Part shown: piece by piece, positions 18,316 to 26,175 of the stretch
Position numbering within the stretch: position 1 is the stretch's first letter
How the letters are laid out: the number at the start of each line of letters is the position of its first letter
NCBI RefSeq assembly: GCF_023184515.1
Contig: NZ_JAAHBP010000005.1
Location: 62,001 to 126,000, forward strand
From: Streptomyces sp. D2-8
GTDB lineage: Bacteria; Actinomycetota; Actinomycetes; Streptomycetales; Streptomycetaceae
Reading direction: 5' to 3'
DNA: 64,000 bases
Notes under the pieces: generated by a model
The model's input: the letters and a program-made list of their open reading frames with translations, nothing else
Databases searched by the model: none
Told to the model about the DNA's origin: nothing
Position numbers and translations under genes: made by a program

Positions 18316-19065
18316 TCAGCCCAGTTCCTTCGGCGGTGTCCGCTCCTCGTCCACCTTCTCCACCCGCTCCAGCTCCCCCCACACGACATACCGGTACGTG
18401 CTCGTATACACCGGCGTGCAGGTCGTCAGCGTGATGTAGCGCCCCGGCTTCTTCCGGCCGGACTCCTTCGGGACCTTCGAGAGGACCTCGACGTTGTACT
18501 TCGAGGTCTCGGGAAGGATGCCGTAGACCTTGTAGACGAACCACTTGTCCTTCGTCTCGAAGACGATCGGGTCGCCCTTCTTGATCTTGTCGATGTGGTG
18601 GAACTTGGCGCCGTGGCCGTCGCGGTGGGCGGCGAGGGAGAAGTTGCCGTCCTTGCCCGACATCGGCAGGGTCGCCTTGACGGGATCGGTGTAGTACCCG
18701 GCGACACCGTCGTTGAGGATCTTGTTCGACGTGCCCTTCTCGACCAGGACCTCGCCGTTCCTCATCGCAGGCACATGCAGGAACCCGATGCCGTTCTTCG
18801 TGTCCAGCGCACCGGGCCCGCCCCGGCCGTGCGCCCAGTCGTCACGGACCTGGTCCGCCTGCTTCCCGGCCGCCCGGTCGGCGACCACGTTCGTCCACCA
18901 CAGCGAGTAGGCGACGAACAGGCCGAGGACCAGGCCCACGCTGATGAGGAGTTCCCCGAAGAAGCTCACCGCCACGGCGATCGGGCCGGGCCTGCGACGT
19001 GCCGCAGGCGGCCGGAACCCCCCGCCGGTGTGCTTCTCGTGGTCCGTGTCGGTGGTCGCTGCCAC
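18316..19065 (-). CDS. Class E sortase (first of three)
   Basis: The 249-residue protein is anchored by one N-terminal helix (about 28-57) and exposes a sortase barrel outside the cell. The catalytic triad is visible: His147 (AAHRDGHG), Cys216 (LTTCTP) and Arg225 (YRYVVW). Class E sortases cut LAxTG signals and attach proteins to peptidoglycan; in Streptomyces they anchor chaplins. It is the last gene of the leftward operon, 13 bp after the second sortase gene, and starts at a GTG. Confidence 0.93.
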   Translation of the reverse strand: MAATTDTDHEKHTGGGFRPPAARRRPGPIAVAVSFFGELLISVGLVLGLFVAYSLWWTNVVADRAAGKQADQVRDDWAHGRGGPGALDTKNGIGFLHVPAMRNGEVLVEKGTSNKILNDGVAGYYTDPVKATLPMSGKDGNFSLAAHRDGHGAKFHHIDKIKKGDPIVFETKDKWFVYKVYGILPETSKYNVEVLSKVPKESGRKKPGRYITLTTCTPVYTSTYRYVVWGELERVEKVDEERTPPKELG

Positions 19066-19078
19066 TGGTCATCTGCCC

Positions 19079-20248
19079 TTAACTGACGAGCGCATCCGGC
19101 TTGCCCTTGCTGCGCGGCCGTTCCTCGACCATCTTGCCCCAGACGATCATCCGGTACTTGCTGGTGAACTCCGGCGTGCACGTGGTCAGCGTGATGTAAC
19201 GGCCGGGCTCGGTGAAGCCCGACCCCGGGGGGACGGGCTTCAGGACGCTCGTGTTGCTCGGCGGGGTCACCGGCAGGATCGACGCCATCTTGTAGACGAA
19301 GTACTCGTCCTGCGTCTCCACGACGATCGGATCACCCGGAGCGAGCTTGTTGATGTACCGGAACGGTTCTCCGTGGGTGTTGCGGTGGCCCGCGAGCCCG
19401 AAGTTCCCGGTCTTGTCGCCGGGCATCGCCGTCTTCAGCGCGCCCTCGGCGTAGTGGCCGACCATGCCCCGGTCGAGCACGCCCTTGCTGCTGATGCCCT
19501 CGGCGATCGGGACCACCACGTCCAGCTTCGGAATGTGCAGTATGGCGAAGCCCTGCCCCGGTTCGAAGGCCCCCGGGTTGCGTTTGCCGCTCGCCCAGTC
19601 GTTCTGGAGGCTGCTGGCCTCCTTGCCGGCCTGCGCATGCGCCTGGACGTTCGTCCACCACAGCTGGTAGGTGACGAACAGCAGCATCAGCACGCCGGTG
19701 GTGATGAACACCTCGCCGATCGCCCGGCTCGCGACGACCGCCGCGCCGGGCTTGCGCGCCCGTGCCTGCCGCCGCGCCTCGACCCGCGACAGCGGCGCCC
19801 GGGAGCGGCTCCCGGTGCCGGTGTCGGTGGGGGCGGCCGACGGCGTGTCCGACGCGCCGCCATGACGCCCGTGACGGCGCTTGGCGGCCTTTCTGCGGGC
19901 CGCACGGCCGCCGTGGGCGGGTCCGTCCTGCCGCGAGGCGGACGAGGCCGGAGAGCCCGCTGTGGAGCCGCCGGTCGCCGGCGGTGGCTCCGGAATCCGC
20001 AGCGCCACCGTCTCCTCGTCGACAGGCGGAAGATACGGATCGTCCGGGACGGACCCGTACGACGCGTACGGCTCCGGCTGCGGCGGGCTCGGCTGCGGCT
20101 GCGCGCCCGGCCCCGGCGGATACGGCTCCGGCTGCGGGGACGCACCGTACTGCCCTCCGCCCGACCAGTCCTCGAACGCACCCGGCGCCCCGTACGACTG
20201 CTGCCCGTACGAGGTGTCGGACTCGCGCTCGGGGCGCAGCGCCGTCAC
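19079..20248 (-). CDS. Class E sortase with long cytoplasmic extension
   Basis: This 389-residue sortase begins with about 150 residues of Pro/Tyr/Gly-rich and then basic sequence (APLSRVEARRQARARKP) before the membrane helix at about 178-200. The catalytic domain keeps His288 (LAGHRNTHG), Cys357 (LTTCTP) and Arg366. GTG at 20248 overlaps the pabA stop as GTGA, which fixes the start; the frame could extend further upstream, but that would overlap pabA. The long N-terminal part is absent from the other two sortases here and may bind a cytoplasmic partner. Confidence 0.92.
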   Translation of the reverse strand: MTALRPERESDTSYGQQSYGAPGAFEDWSGGGQYGASPQPEPYPPGPGAQPQPSPPQPEPYASYGSVPDDPYLPPVDEETVALRIPEPPPATGGSTAGSPASSASRQDGPAHGGRAARRKAAKRRHGRHGGASDTPSAAPTDTGTGSRSRAPLSRVEARRQARARKPGAAVVASRAIGEVFITTGVLMLLFVTYQLWWTNVQAHAQAGKEASSLQNDWASGKRNPGAFEPGQGFAILHIPKLDVVVPIAEGISSKGVLDRGMVGHYAEGALKTAMPGDKTGNFGLAGHRNTHGEPFRYINKLAPGDPIVVETQDEYFVYKMASILPVTPPSNTSVLKPVPPGSGFTEPGRYITLTTCTPEFTSKYRMIVWGKMVEERPRSKGKPDALVS

Positions 20249-20883
20249 GCCGAGGCCCTGCCCACCACCGGGGCGAGCCCGGCCGACCTCGCCACCGCGC
20301 CCTGGTCGCCGCACTCCACCAGCCAGTTGGCCAGCATCCGGTGCCCGTGCTCGGTCAGCACCGACTCGGGATGGAACTGCACGCCCTCGACAGGCAGTTC
20401 ACGGTGCCTGAGGCCCATCACGATGCCGTCGTGCGTGCGGGCCGTGACCTCCAGCTCCGCAGGGACCGTGGCCGGCTCGGCGGCCAGCGAGTGATAGCGC
20501 GTCGCCGTGAAGGGCGAGGGCAGGCCCGCGAAGACACCACCGCCACCGTGCTCGACCAGCGAGGTCTTGCCGTGCAGCAGCTCGGGCGCACGGTCCACCA
20601 CACCCCCGTACGCCACCTGCATCGACTGCATGCCGAGGCAGACGCCGAACACCGGGACGCCCGTGCCGGCACAGTGCCGGACCATGTCGACGCAGACCCC
20701 GGCCTGCTCCGGCGTGCCGGGGCCCGGCGAGAGCAGAACTCCGTCGAAACCGTCCTGGGCGTGCGCCGTCGACACCTCATCGTTGCGCAGGACCTCGCAC
20801 TCGGCGCCCAGCTGGTACAGGTACTGGACCAGGTTGAAGACGAAGCTGTCGTAGTTGTCGACGACGAGAATGCGCGCGCTCAC
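20245..20883 (-). CDS. pabA: Anthranilate/aminodeoxychorismate synthase glutaminase subunit
   Basis: The 212-residue class I glutamine amidotransferase begins with ILVVDNYDSFVFNL and contains the oxyanion/nucleophile motif GVCLGMQS and the C-terminal VQFHPES histidine-glutamate pair. It supplies ammonia for p-aminobenzoate (folate) or anthranilate synthesis, with a PabB/TrpE partner encoded elsewhere. Both ends overlap neighbours by GTGA, so it is translationally coupled between a 53-residue membrane protein and a sortase. This position is conserved in Streptomyces as far as I recall, and its logic is unclear. Confidence 0.94.
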   Translation of the reverse strand: MSARILVVDNYDSFVFNLVQYLYQLGAECEVLRNDEVSTAHAQDGFDGVLLSPGPGTPEQAGVCVDMVRHCAGTGVPVFGVCLGMQSMQVAYGGVVDRAPELLHGKTSLVEHGGGGVFAGLPSPFTATRYHSLAAEPATVPAELEVTARTHDGIVMGLRHRELPVEGVQFHPESVLTEHGHRMLANWLVECGDQGAVARSAGLAPVVGRASA

Positions 20884-21041
20884 TGGTTGTCCACCGTCAC
20901 ATCGTTGAAGGGCAGCAGCGGTTCCGCCCACGGGAAGACGTACTGGAAGAGGACGTAGACCACGGCCACGACCAGGACGAGTGAGATCACTGCCTTCACC
21001 CACGTGTTCCCCGGCAGATGCCGCCAGATCCAGCCGTACAT
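20880..21041 (-). CDS. 53-residue single-pass membrane protein
   Basis: A small protein starts at an ATG at 21041 after a GAAGGGA ribosome site. It has an amphipathic N-terminus (MYGWIWRHLPGNTW) and one membrane helix at about 17-38 (AVISLVLVVAVVYVLFQYVF). Its stop overlaps the pabA start by GTGA, so it is a real part of the operon. The frame extends to 21320, but that part is antisense-like. Function unknown; small size and sortase neighbours suggest an accessory membrane role. Confidence 0.75.
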   Translation of the reverse strand: MYGWIWRHLPGNTWVKAVISLVLVVAVVYVLFQYVFPWAEPLLPFNDVTVDNQ

Positions 21042-21094
21042 GCCGTCCCTTCCGTCGTACCACGGCACCAGACCCACGCCGTACAGCCACCAGA

Positions 21095-21772
21095 CTAACG
21101 GCGCAGCGCCTCTGGTTTCCCGGCCTCCACAGGCTGGGTGGAGTCCAGGTGCGCCCAGACGATCAGCCGGTGACTGTGCCCCCACTCCGGTTCGCACGTG
21201 GTCAGCGTCAGATACCGGCCCGAACGCGTGTACCCGGATGTACGTGGGACAGGGTCGATCACCTCGATGTCCGAGGGCACTGTTTTGTACGGGCCTTTGT
21301 CGATCCGATACGTGAACCATGCCGTGCCGTCGGTCAGCACCACCGCGTCACCGGGCCTGAGCTCGGGGAAGTCCTTGAAGGGGTCGCCGTAGGTACGGCG
21401 GTGACCGGCGACCGCGAAGTTCCCCTTCTGCCCGAGCTGGGCGGTCCCGGCGTAGTGCCCGAGGCCCTTCTTCAGCGTGCCGGTGGCGGTGCCTTCGAGC
21501 ACGGGCTTGTTCCACGTGAAACCAAGCCGCGGGATGTACATGATCGCGAAAGGCCTGCCCTTGGCGTAGGGCGCGGGTTTCGCAGGACCCACAGGGGAGC
21601 CGCCGGCCGGCGGACGGGGCTTCGACCACTCCTTGCGGAGCAGATCGATCTGGTCGTCCATGACGCCGTCGGCCTGCACACCGGTCCAGAAGAGCACATA
21701 GACGACGAACAGCACGATCACGCTGCCGACGGTGATGCACAGTTCGCTGACGGTCCTGACGATCACGCGCAC
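21095..21772 (-). CDS. Class E sortase (third of three)
   Basis: The 225-residue sortase has almost no cytoplasmic part: its membrane helix (about 8-30) starts near the N-terminus. Catalytic residues are His124 (VAGHRRTYG), Cys193 (LTTCEPEW) and Arg202 (HRLIVW). The glutamate after Cys replaces the threonine seen in the other two, so substrate preference may differ. GTG at 21772 follows GGGGAG with good spacing. It is 19 bp downstream of the DUF881 gene in the same operon. Confidence 0.92.
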   Translation of the reverse strand: MRVIVRTVSELCITVGSVIVLFVVYVLFWTGVQADGVMDDQIDLLRKEWSKPRPPAGGSPVGPAKPAPYAKGRPFAIMYIPRLGFTWNKPVLEGTATGTLKKGLGHYAGTAQLGQKGNFAVAGHRRTYGDPFKDFPELRPGDAVVLTDGTAWFTYRIDKGPYKTVPSDIEVIDPVPRTSGYTRSGRYLTLTTCEPEWGHSHRLIVWAHLDSTQPVEAGKPEALRR

Positions 21773-21791
21773 CGGCAGCTCCCCGGTCCGG

Positions 21792-22574
21792 CTACTGCTC
21801 CACAGGCTTCGCGTAATGCAGATCCACTGTGCCCGAGTAGCCGGGCAGAGTCACCGGGCCGTTCTCCTCGACTTTCCATCCGAGCCCGTAGACATTGACG
21901 TAGACCATGTAGTTCTGGATCGCCGGGGACGCCGCGAGCGCCTTCTGCAGCTTGCCCGGGTCACCGACCGCCGTGATCTTGTACGGCGGCGAGTAGACGC
22001 GGCCCTGCAGGATGAGCGTGTTGCCCACGCAGCGCACCGCACTGGTGGAGATCAGCCGCTGGTCCATGACCTTGATGCCCTTGGCCCCGCCCTGCCACAG
22101 CGCGTTCACCACGGCCTGGAGGTCCTGCTGGTGGATGACCAGGTAGTCGGGCTGCGGCTCGGGGTAGCCCGGGAGCTTGGCGGTGGCGTCCGGAGGGGCG
22201 TCGTTGAGCGTGACCGAGAGCGAGTCGCCCCTGAGCTCCTGCGTGCCCGCACGCTTCTCCAGCGCGGCGAGCTTGTCGTCCTCCGCCTTGGTGCTGCCGT
22301 CGTCACGCTCGGCCAGCGCCTCTATGTCCTGGCGCAGGGTGCCGTTGGTCTCGTCCAGCTCGCCGTTCTCACGGCTGCGCTCGTGGATGAGGTCGGACAG
22401 CTTCAGCAGGGAGGTGTCCGTGCGGATATTGGTGCCCTTGGCGGTGTTGAAGCTGGTGAAGAAGATGAGCCCCGCGAGAGCGAACACGGCCGCCGTGAGG
22501 ATGCGCACAGGCCGAAAACGGCGCGCGCGCTCAGGGGTGGATCCCGTCCCGGGGGAGTCGGCAGAATTGCTCAA
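21792..22574 (-). CDS. DUF881 family membrane-anchored protein
   Basis: The 260-residue protein has a short basic cytoplasmic N-terminus, one membrane helix (about 24-43) and a coiled-coil region (about 60-115, rich in Leu/Glu/Arg), followed by the DUF881 domain with QDLQAVVNALWQGGAKGIKV. DUF881 proteins accompany division genes in Gram-positive bacteria, and crgA is the divergent neighbour here. The start is a TTG at 22574 preceded by AAGGAG, an unusual but well-supported start. It leads the sortase operon. Confidence 0.88.
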   Translation of the reverse strand: MSNSADSPGTGSTPERARRFRPVRILTAAVFALAGLIFFTSFNTAKGTNIRTDTSLLKLSDLIHERSRENGELDETNGTLRQDIEALAERDDGSTKAEDDKLAALEKRAGTQELRGDSLSVTLNDAPPDATAKLPGYPEPQPDYLVIHQQDLQAVVNALWQGGAKGIKVMDQRLISTSAVRCVGNTLILQGRVYSPPYKITAVGDPGKLQKALAASPAIQNYMVYVNVYGLGWKVEENGPVTLPGYSGTVDLHYAKPVEQ

Positions 22575-22713
22575 CGTACCCTTATCTCCTTCGGCGCGGC
22601 GGAAGCACTACGCTAACGGACGCCCGGGGGAGCAATCGGAGTCCCCTTACGCTGCCCCCTGACCGACCCAGTTACCTGCGCGGCCACGCAGCGCATCGAC
22701 AGGAGAGACCCTC

Positions 22714-22968
22714 GTGCCGAAGTCACGTATCCGCAAGAAGGCCGACTACACGCCGCCGCCCGCGAAGCAGACGACCGCCATCAAGCTGACCAACCGCGCC
22801 TGGGTCGCGCCCGTCATGCTGGCCATGTTCCTCATCGGTCTGGCCTGGATCGTCGTCTTCTACGTGACCGACGGCTCGCTGCCCATCGACCAGCTGGGCA
22901 ACTGGAACATCGTGGTGGGCTTCGGCTTCATCGCGGCCGGATTCGGTGTCTCGACCCAGTGGAAGTAG
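22714..22968 (+). CDS. crgA: CrgA cell division protein
   Basis: The 84-residue protein with two membrane helices (about 30-50 and 63-80) matches Crg[17 protein letters not shown] opening, [10 protein letters not shown] and the closing GFGVSTQWK. CrgA in Streptomyces coordinates septation in aerial hyphae and inhibits FtsZ ring formation; in mycobacteria it recruits divisome proteins. Start GTG at 22714 follows AGGAGA. It is divergent from the DUF881-sortase operon, and a DnaA-box cluster follows it. Confidence 0.96.
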   Translation: MPKSRIRKKADYTPPPAKQTTAIKLTNRAWVAPVMLAMFLIGLAWIVVFYVTDGSLPIDQLGNWNIVVGFGFIAAGFGVSTQWK

Positions 22969-23015
22969 CGGTCACCGCACGGTGAACGCAGCTCTGCCCA
23001 GGGGTGTTCGCTGAG

Positions 23016-23215
23016 TTATCCACAGCGGTTTTCCACATGGGGATAATGAAGACGATCTGTGGATAACCCGTTGGGCGTTGACGCCGGTATGACGGAAGTA
23101 CCAGCGCTCGAAAACTTGTTCGCCCCCTGCCTGACCTGCGGAAACGCAGGTCGGTGACAGGGGGCACATGTGTTCCCGCACCCTATGCACAAGATCCGAC
23201 ACCCGCTGTGGACAA
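23016..23215. promoter_or_regulatory. Cluster of DnaA boxes between crgA and the rhomboid gene
   Basis: Four near-consensus boxes occur in 200 bp: TTATCCACA (23016-23024), TTTTCCACA (23029-23037), TGTGGATAA (23058-23066) and TGTGGACAA (23207-23215). The first three lie within 51 bp. This is about 23 kb from oriC and outside any gene, so it may titrate DnaA or modulate initiation. Streptomyces is known to have DnaA-box clusters outside oriC. Confidence 0.8.
23133..23152. terminator. Hairpin between converging crgA and rhomboid genes
   Basis: The stem gacctgcg / cgcaggtc with a GAAA tetraloop sits inside a longer imperfect stem (cccctg...caggggg). There is no clear T-run. It probably separates two converging transcripts. 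Confidence 0.55.
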
Positions 23216-23222
23216 CGCCTGC

Positions 23223-24113
23223 TCAGACGAGCTGCGCCGTCCTCAGAACGGTCACCAGGACGACCACGCACAGGACCAGGGCGCAGGCGCCGTACTGGAC
23301 CAGTGTGCGGCGCTCGCGCGGGGCGTGGACCATGGCGTATCCGACGACGACACCGGCGACCAGGCCCCCGATGTGGGCCTGCCAGGAGATGTTGAACCCC
23401 GGGCTGAAGGTGAAGATCAGGTTGATCACCAGCAGTGCGATGATCGGCCGCATGTCGTAGTTGAGCCGGCGCATGAGCACGGCCGTCGCGCCGAAGAGGC
23501 CGAAGATCGCGCCGGAGGCGCCCAGGGTCGCCGTGTTGGGAGACGCCAGCAGGTAGGCCAGCGCACTGCCCGCGAGGCCGGAGATGAAGTAGAGCGCGAG
23601 ATAGCGGACGCGGCCGAGCGCCGCCTCGAGCGGGCCGCCGAGCCACCACAGGCTGAGCATGTTGAACGCGATGTGCCAGATCTCCTGGTGCGTGAACATC
23701 GACGTCACCATGCGGTACCACTCGCCGCCCGCCACGCCCTGTGTGGGTGTGAAGGGTGCCGGCGGCCAGGCACCGAGCAGGACGATGTCGCTCAGCAGCG
23801 ACTTGCGGACCTGGACGGCGATGAACACGGCCAGGTTGATCCCGATGAGGATCTTGGTCAGCAGCCGGGGGTCGGCGGCGATGGAGCCGCCCGCGATCGT
23901 CCGGGGCATGGCGGCCGTGGGCGAGTGGCCGGTGCCGGAGCCGGTGCGGACGCACTCGGGGCACTGGAAGCCGACGGAGGCGTTGACCATGCACTCGGGG
24001 CAGATCGGGCGCTCGCAGCGGGTGCAGCGGATGCCCGTCTCGCGGTCCGGGTGGCGATAGCACATGGGGACGCTGTGGGCGTCCTGCGGGCTGCCCGCAG
24101 CCTGGTCGTCCAT
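23223..24113 (-). CDS. Rhomboid-family intramembrane serine protease
   Basis: The 296-residue protein has a cytosolic N-terminal zinc-binding-type segment with two CxxC pairs (CTRC/CPEC and CPEC) at about 17-60, then six or more membrane helices. Rhomboid residues are present: HIAFNMLSLWWLG in the first part, catalytic Ser in LGASGAIFGLFG, and the His partner in WQAHIGGLVAG. It cleaves membrane proteins within the bilayer; its substrates are unknown. It follows the cyclophilin gene on the same strand, separated by a terminator. Confidence 0.93.
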   Translation of the reverse strand: MDDQAAGSPQDAHSVPMCYRHPDRETGIRCTRCERPICPECMVNASVGFQCPECVRTGSGTGHSPTAAMPRTIAGGSIAADPRLLTKILIGINLAVFIAVQVRKSLLSDIVLLGAWPPAPFTPTQGVAGGEWYRMVTSMFTHQEIWHIAFNMLSLWWLGGPLEAALGRVRYLALYFISGLAGSALAYLLASPNTATLGASGAIFGLFGATAVLMRRLNYDMRPIIALLVINLIFTFSPGFNISWQAHIGGLVAGVVVGYAMVHAPRERRTLVQYGACALVLCVVVLVTVLRTAQLV

Positions 24114-24142
24114 GGTCTCCCCTAGGTCGTGTGAGAAAAGCC

Positions 24143-24174
24143 CGCCCCGCTCATCCTTACGGACGAGCGGGGCG
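24143..24174 (-). terminator. Terminator of the cyclophilin gene
   Basis: The stem cgccccgctc / gagcggggcg is extended by an imperfect part. On the minus strand it is followed by ggcttttctc. It separates the cyclophilin gene from the rhomboid gene. Confidence 0.8.
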
Positions 24175-24198
24175 ATTGGTTCCCTGCGGGAGCCTCGC

Positions 24199-24726
24199 TC
24201 AGCGGGTCTCGATGACGACCGACTCGATGACCACGTCGTTCAGCGGGCGGTCGGTGCGCGGGTTCGTCTGGATCGTGGCGATGGTGTCCACGACCTTCTG
24301 GCTCGCCGCGTCGGTGACCTCGCCGAAGATGGTGTGCTTGCGGTTCAGCCACGCCGTCGGGGAGACGGTGATGAAGAACTGCGAGCCGTTGGTGCCCGGG
24401 CCGGCGTTGGCCATGGCCAGCAGGTAGGGCTTGTCGAAGCGCAGGTCCGGGTGGAACTCGTCCTCGAACTGGTAGCCGGGACCGCCGGTGCCGTTGCCCA
24501 GCGGGTCACCGCCCTGGATCATGAAGCCACTGATCACCCGGTGGAAGACCGTGCCGTCGTAGAGCTTGTCCGTGGACTTCTGCCCCGTCTCCGGGTGGGT
24601 CCACTCCCGCTCGCCCTGGGCGAGCTCGACGAAGTTCTTGACCGTCTTGGGCGCGTGGTTCGGCAGGAGCCGGACGTCGATGTCGCCGTGATTGGTCTTC
24701 AGGGTGGCGTAGAGCTGCTCAGCCAC
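24199..24726 (-). CDS. Cyclophilin-type peptidyl-prolyl cis-trans isomerase
   Basis: The 175-residue cytosolic cyclophilin carries the active-site motifs FHRVISGFMIQGGDP and GSQFFIT, and the substrate-pocket residues around LAMANAGPGTNGS. It speeds isomerisation of X-Pro bonds during folding. GTG at 24726 is chosen because VAEQLYATLKTNHGDI matches the family start; the frame continues upstream without coding character. It is divergent from the DUF5324-like gene. Confidence 0.95.
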   Translation of the reverse strand: MAEQLYATLKTNHGDIDVRLLPNHAPKTVKNFVELAQGEREWTHPETGQKSTDKLYDGTVFHRVISGFMIQGGDPLGNGTGGPGYQFEDEFHPDLRFDKPYLLAMANAGPGTNGSQFFITVSPTAWLNRKHTIFGEVTDAASQKVVDTIATIQTNPRTDRPLNDVVIESVVIETR

Positions 24727-25063
24727 GATCTGCCTTCCGTTGTCTTTCCGTGACTCCCTGATCCTCGCACGGCCGGGCCCGCGCGTCGCCCGACCTCGGT
24801 GCAGCGGGGGGAAACCCTCGGCGGGTGCTCGCAGAAAACCAGTCGAGTAGTCCCGGGGCGGGGGCGCTCGCCGGCGATCCGTGGCATTGTCGACGACAAG
24901 CTCCTGTTGCTCCCTATTCATCCGCTATTGCACATGATCGGCGCTGGATGCCGACTTGCGTGACCCGGATGCCCTTCCGCGCATGCCTGGTCGTGCACCG
25001 GGAGGCATGATCCGTAAAAGGGTGGAAAGTCGAATTCCGTACGCCACCGAGGAGGAGGAACCC
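24727..25063. other. Divergent promoter region
   Basis: About 340 bp separate the leftward cyclophilin gene and the rightward DUF5324-like gene. The 5' leader of the latter contains gaggaggaggaa at about 25048-25059. No other gene is supported. Confidence 0.5.
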
Positions 25064-25765
25064 GTGACCCGCATCGACAGCGTGCGCGCCGCGACTGGTT
25101 CGGCGAAGGACAGCGTGCTGCACGCCGCGGAAGTGGTGGCGCCCTACGCCGACACGGCCAAGGACAGGGCCACGCACTACGCACACGAGGCACGCGTACG
25201 GCTAGCGCCCAAGGTGACGCAGGCCGCAGGGCAGGCGCGTGTCCAGTACGGCACTATCGTGCAGCCGTATCTGGAGCAGGCCCGCACGCATGTGCCGCCG
25301 AAGGTCGACCAGGCCGCCCAGGAAGCCGCCGAACGCACCCGCAAGGCCGCCCGTCAGGCGGCGGAGTACTCCAGGCCGCGGATCGAGCAGGCAGTGGCCG
25401 CGGCCGTGCCCGTCACGGCCGCGGCCGCGGCCCGGAGCACGGCCGCCATGGCCGCGCTGCGCGGTCAGGTCACGTCCAAGGAGATCCAGAAGCTGGTCCG
25501 CAAGCACGAACGGCGGGCCAAGGCCGGCAAGGCCATGAAGACGCTGGTGATTCTGGGCGCCGTCGCGGGCGGTGCCTTCGCCGCGTGGAAGTGGTGGGAC
25601 AAGCAGGCCAACCCGGACTGGCTGGTGGAACCGCCGGCGGCGACGGAGGTCCCCGAGTCGGGGCATCTGTCGTCCGTGGACGGCACGGGCCAGTCGGCTC
25701 TGGACCCGGAGGTCGAGGCGAAGCAGGCCGAGGACGAGGCCGCCCAGCGCGACGACCGTTCCTGA
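25064..25765 (+). CDS. DUF5324-type alanine-rich membrane-associated protein
   Basis: The 233-residue protein begins MTRIDSVRAATGSAKDSVLH and is mostly a long Ala/Lys/Arg-rich amphipathic helix with repeated AxxAAEyAr-like units (about 1-150), one membrane helix at about 163-182 (TLVILGAVAGGAFAAWKWW) and an acidic tail. This matches the Streptomyces family labelled DUF5324 as I recall it. Function is unknown; the layout suggests a membrane-tethered apolipoprotein-like helix. The GTG start is fixed by the strong GAGGAGGAGG site. Confidence 0.8.
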   Translation: MTRIDSVRAATGSAKDSVLHAAEVVAPYADTAKDRATHYAHEARVRLAPKVTQAAGQARVQYGTIVQPYLEQARTHVPPKVDQAAQEAAERTRKAARQAAEYSRPRIEQAVAAAVPVTAAAAARSTAAMAALRGQVTSKEIQKLVRKHERRAKAGKAMKTLVILGAVAGGAFAAWKWWDKQANPDWLVEPPAATEVPESGHLSSVDGTGQSALDPEVEAKQAEDEAAQRDDRS

Positions 25766-25781
25766 GGGCGCCGGATTCAAC

Positions 25782-25827
25782 AGCACGGCGGGGCGGGAGA
25801 CTTGAGGGTCTCCCGCCCCGCCGTGCT
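25782..25827. terminator. Terminator after the DUF5324-like gene
   Basis: A 19-bp perfect stem (starting agcacggcggggcgggaga) with an 8-nt loop abuts a parS site with no gap. Confidence 0.9.
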
Positions 25828-25841
25828 GTTTCACGTGAAAC
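25828..25841. promoter_or_regulatory. parS site 1
   Basis: GTTTCACGTGAAAC, the perfect 14-bp ParB-binding palindrome, flanked by T and A. It lies directly against a terminator hairpin, 27-30 kb from parAB. Confidence 0.96.
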
Positions 25842-25920
25842 ACGCGTCACCGACCTGCGCCGGGTGCGCAAAAATGCCCTCCGAGACCGCGTTTCCGCAG
25901 TTCGGAGGGCATTTCCGGAG

Positions 25921-25993
25921 TGGAGCCTAGGGGAGTCGAACCCCTGACATCTGCCATGCAAAGACAGCGCTCTACCAACTGAGCTAAGGCCCC
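25921..25993 (-). tRNA. tRNA-Ala (TGC)
   Basis: A 73-nt tRNA with an acceptor stem GGGGCCT / AGGCTCC, discriminator A, D-arm TAGCTCAGTTGGTAGAGC, anticodon loop TTTGCAT (anticodon TGC) and T-loop GTTCGAC. CCA is not encoded. Confidence 0.95.
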
Positions 25994-26175
25994 GGAAGGG
26001 GACGTCCGGCCGGAGAAACCGCATCCCGGCGGGCGTCGGAGACCAGAGTACCGGGTCACCCCCGTGGTTCCGCAAAAAGATTGGGGGTCCCCGTCGCCGA
26101 CCACTCTCCGTAAGATGCTCGGCGTGGTTCGCTACCGCGAACCGCCGTACATGGGGAAGCGATGGGGAGACGCAA

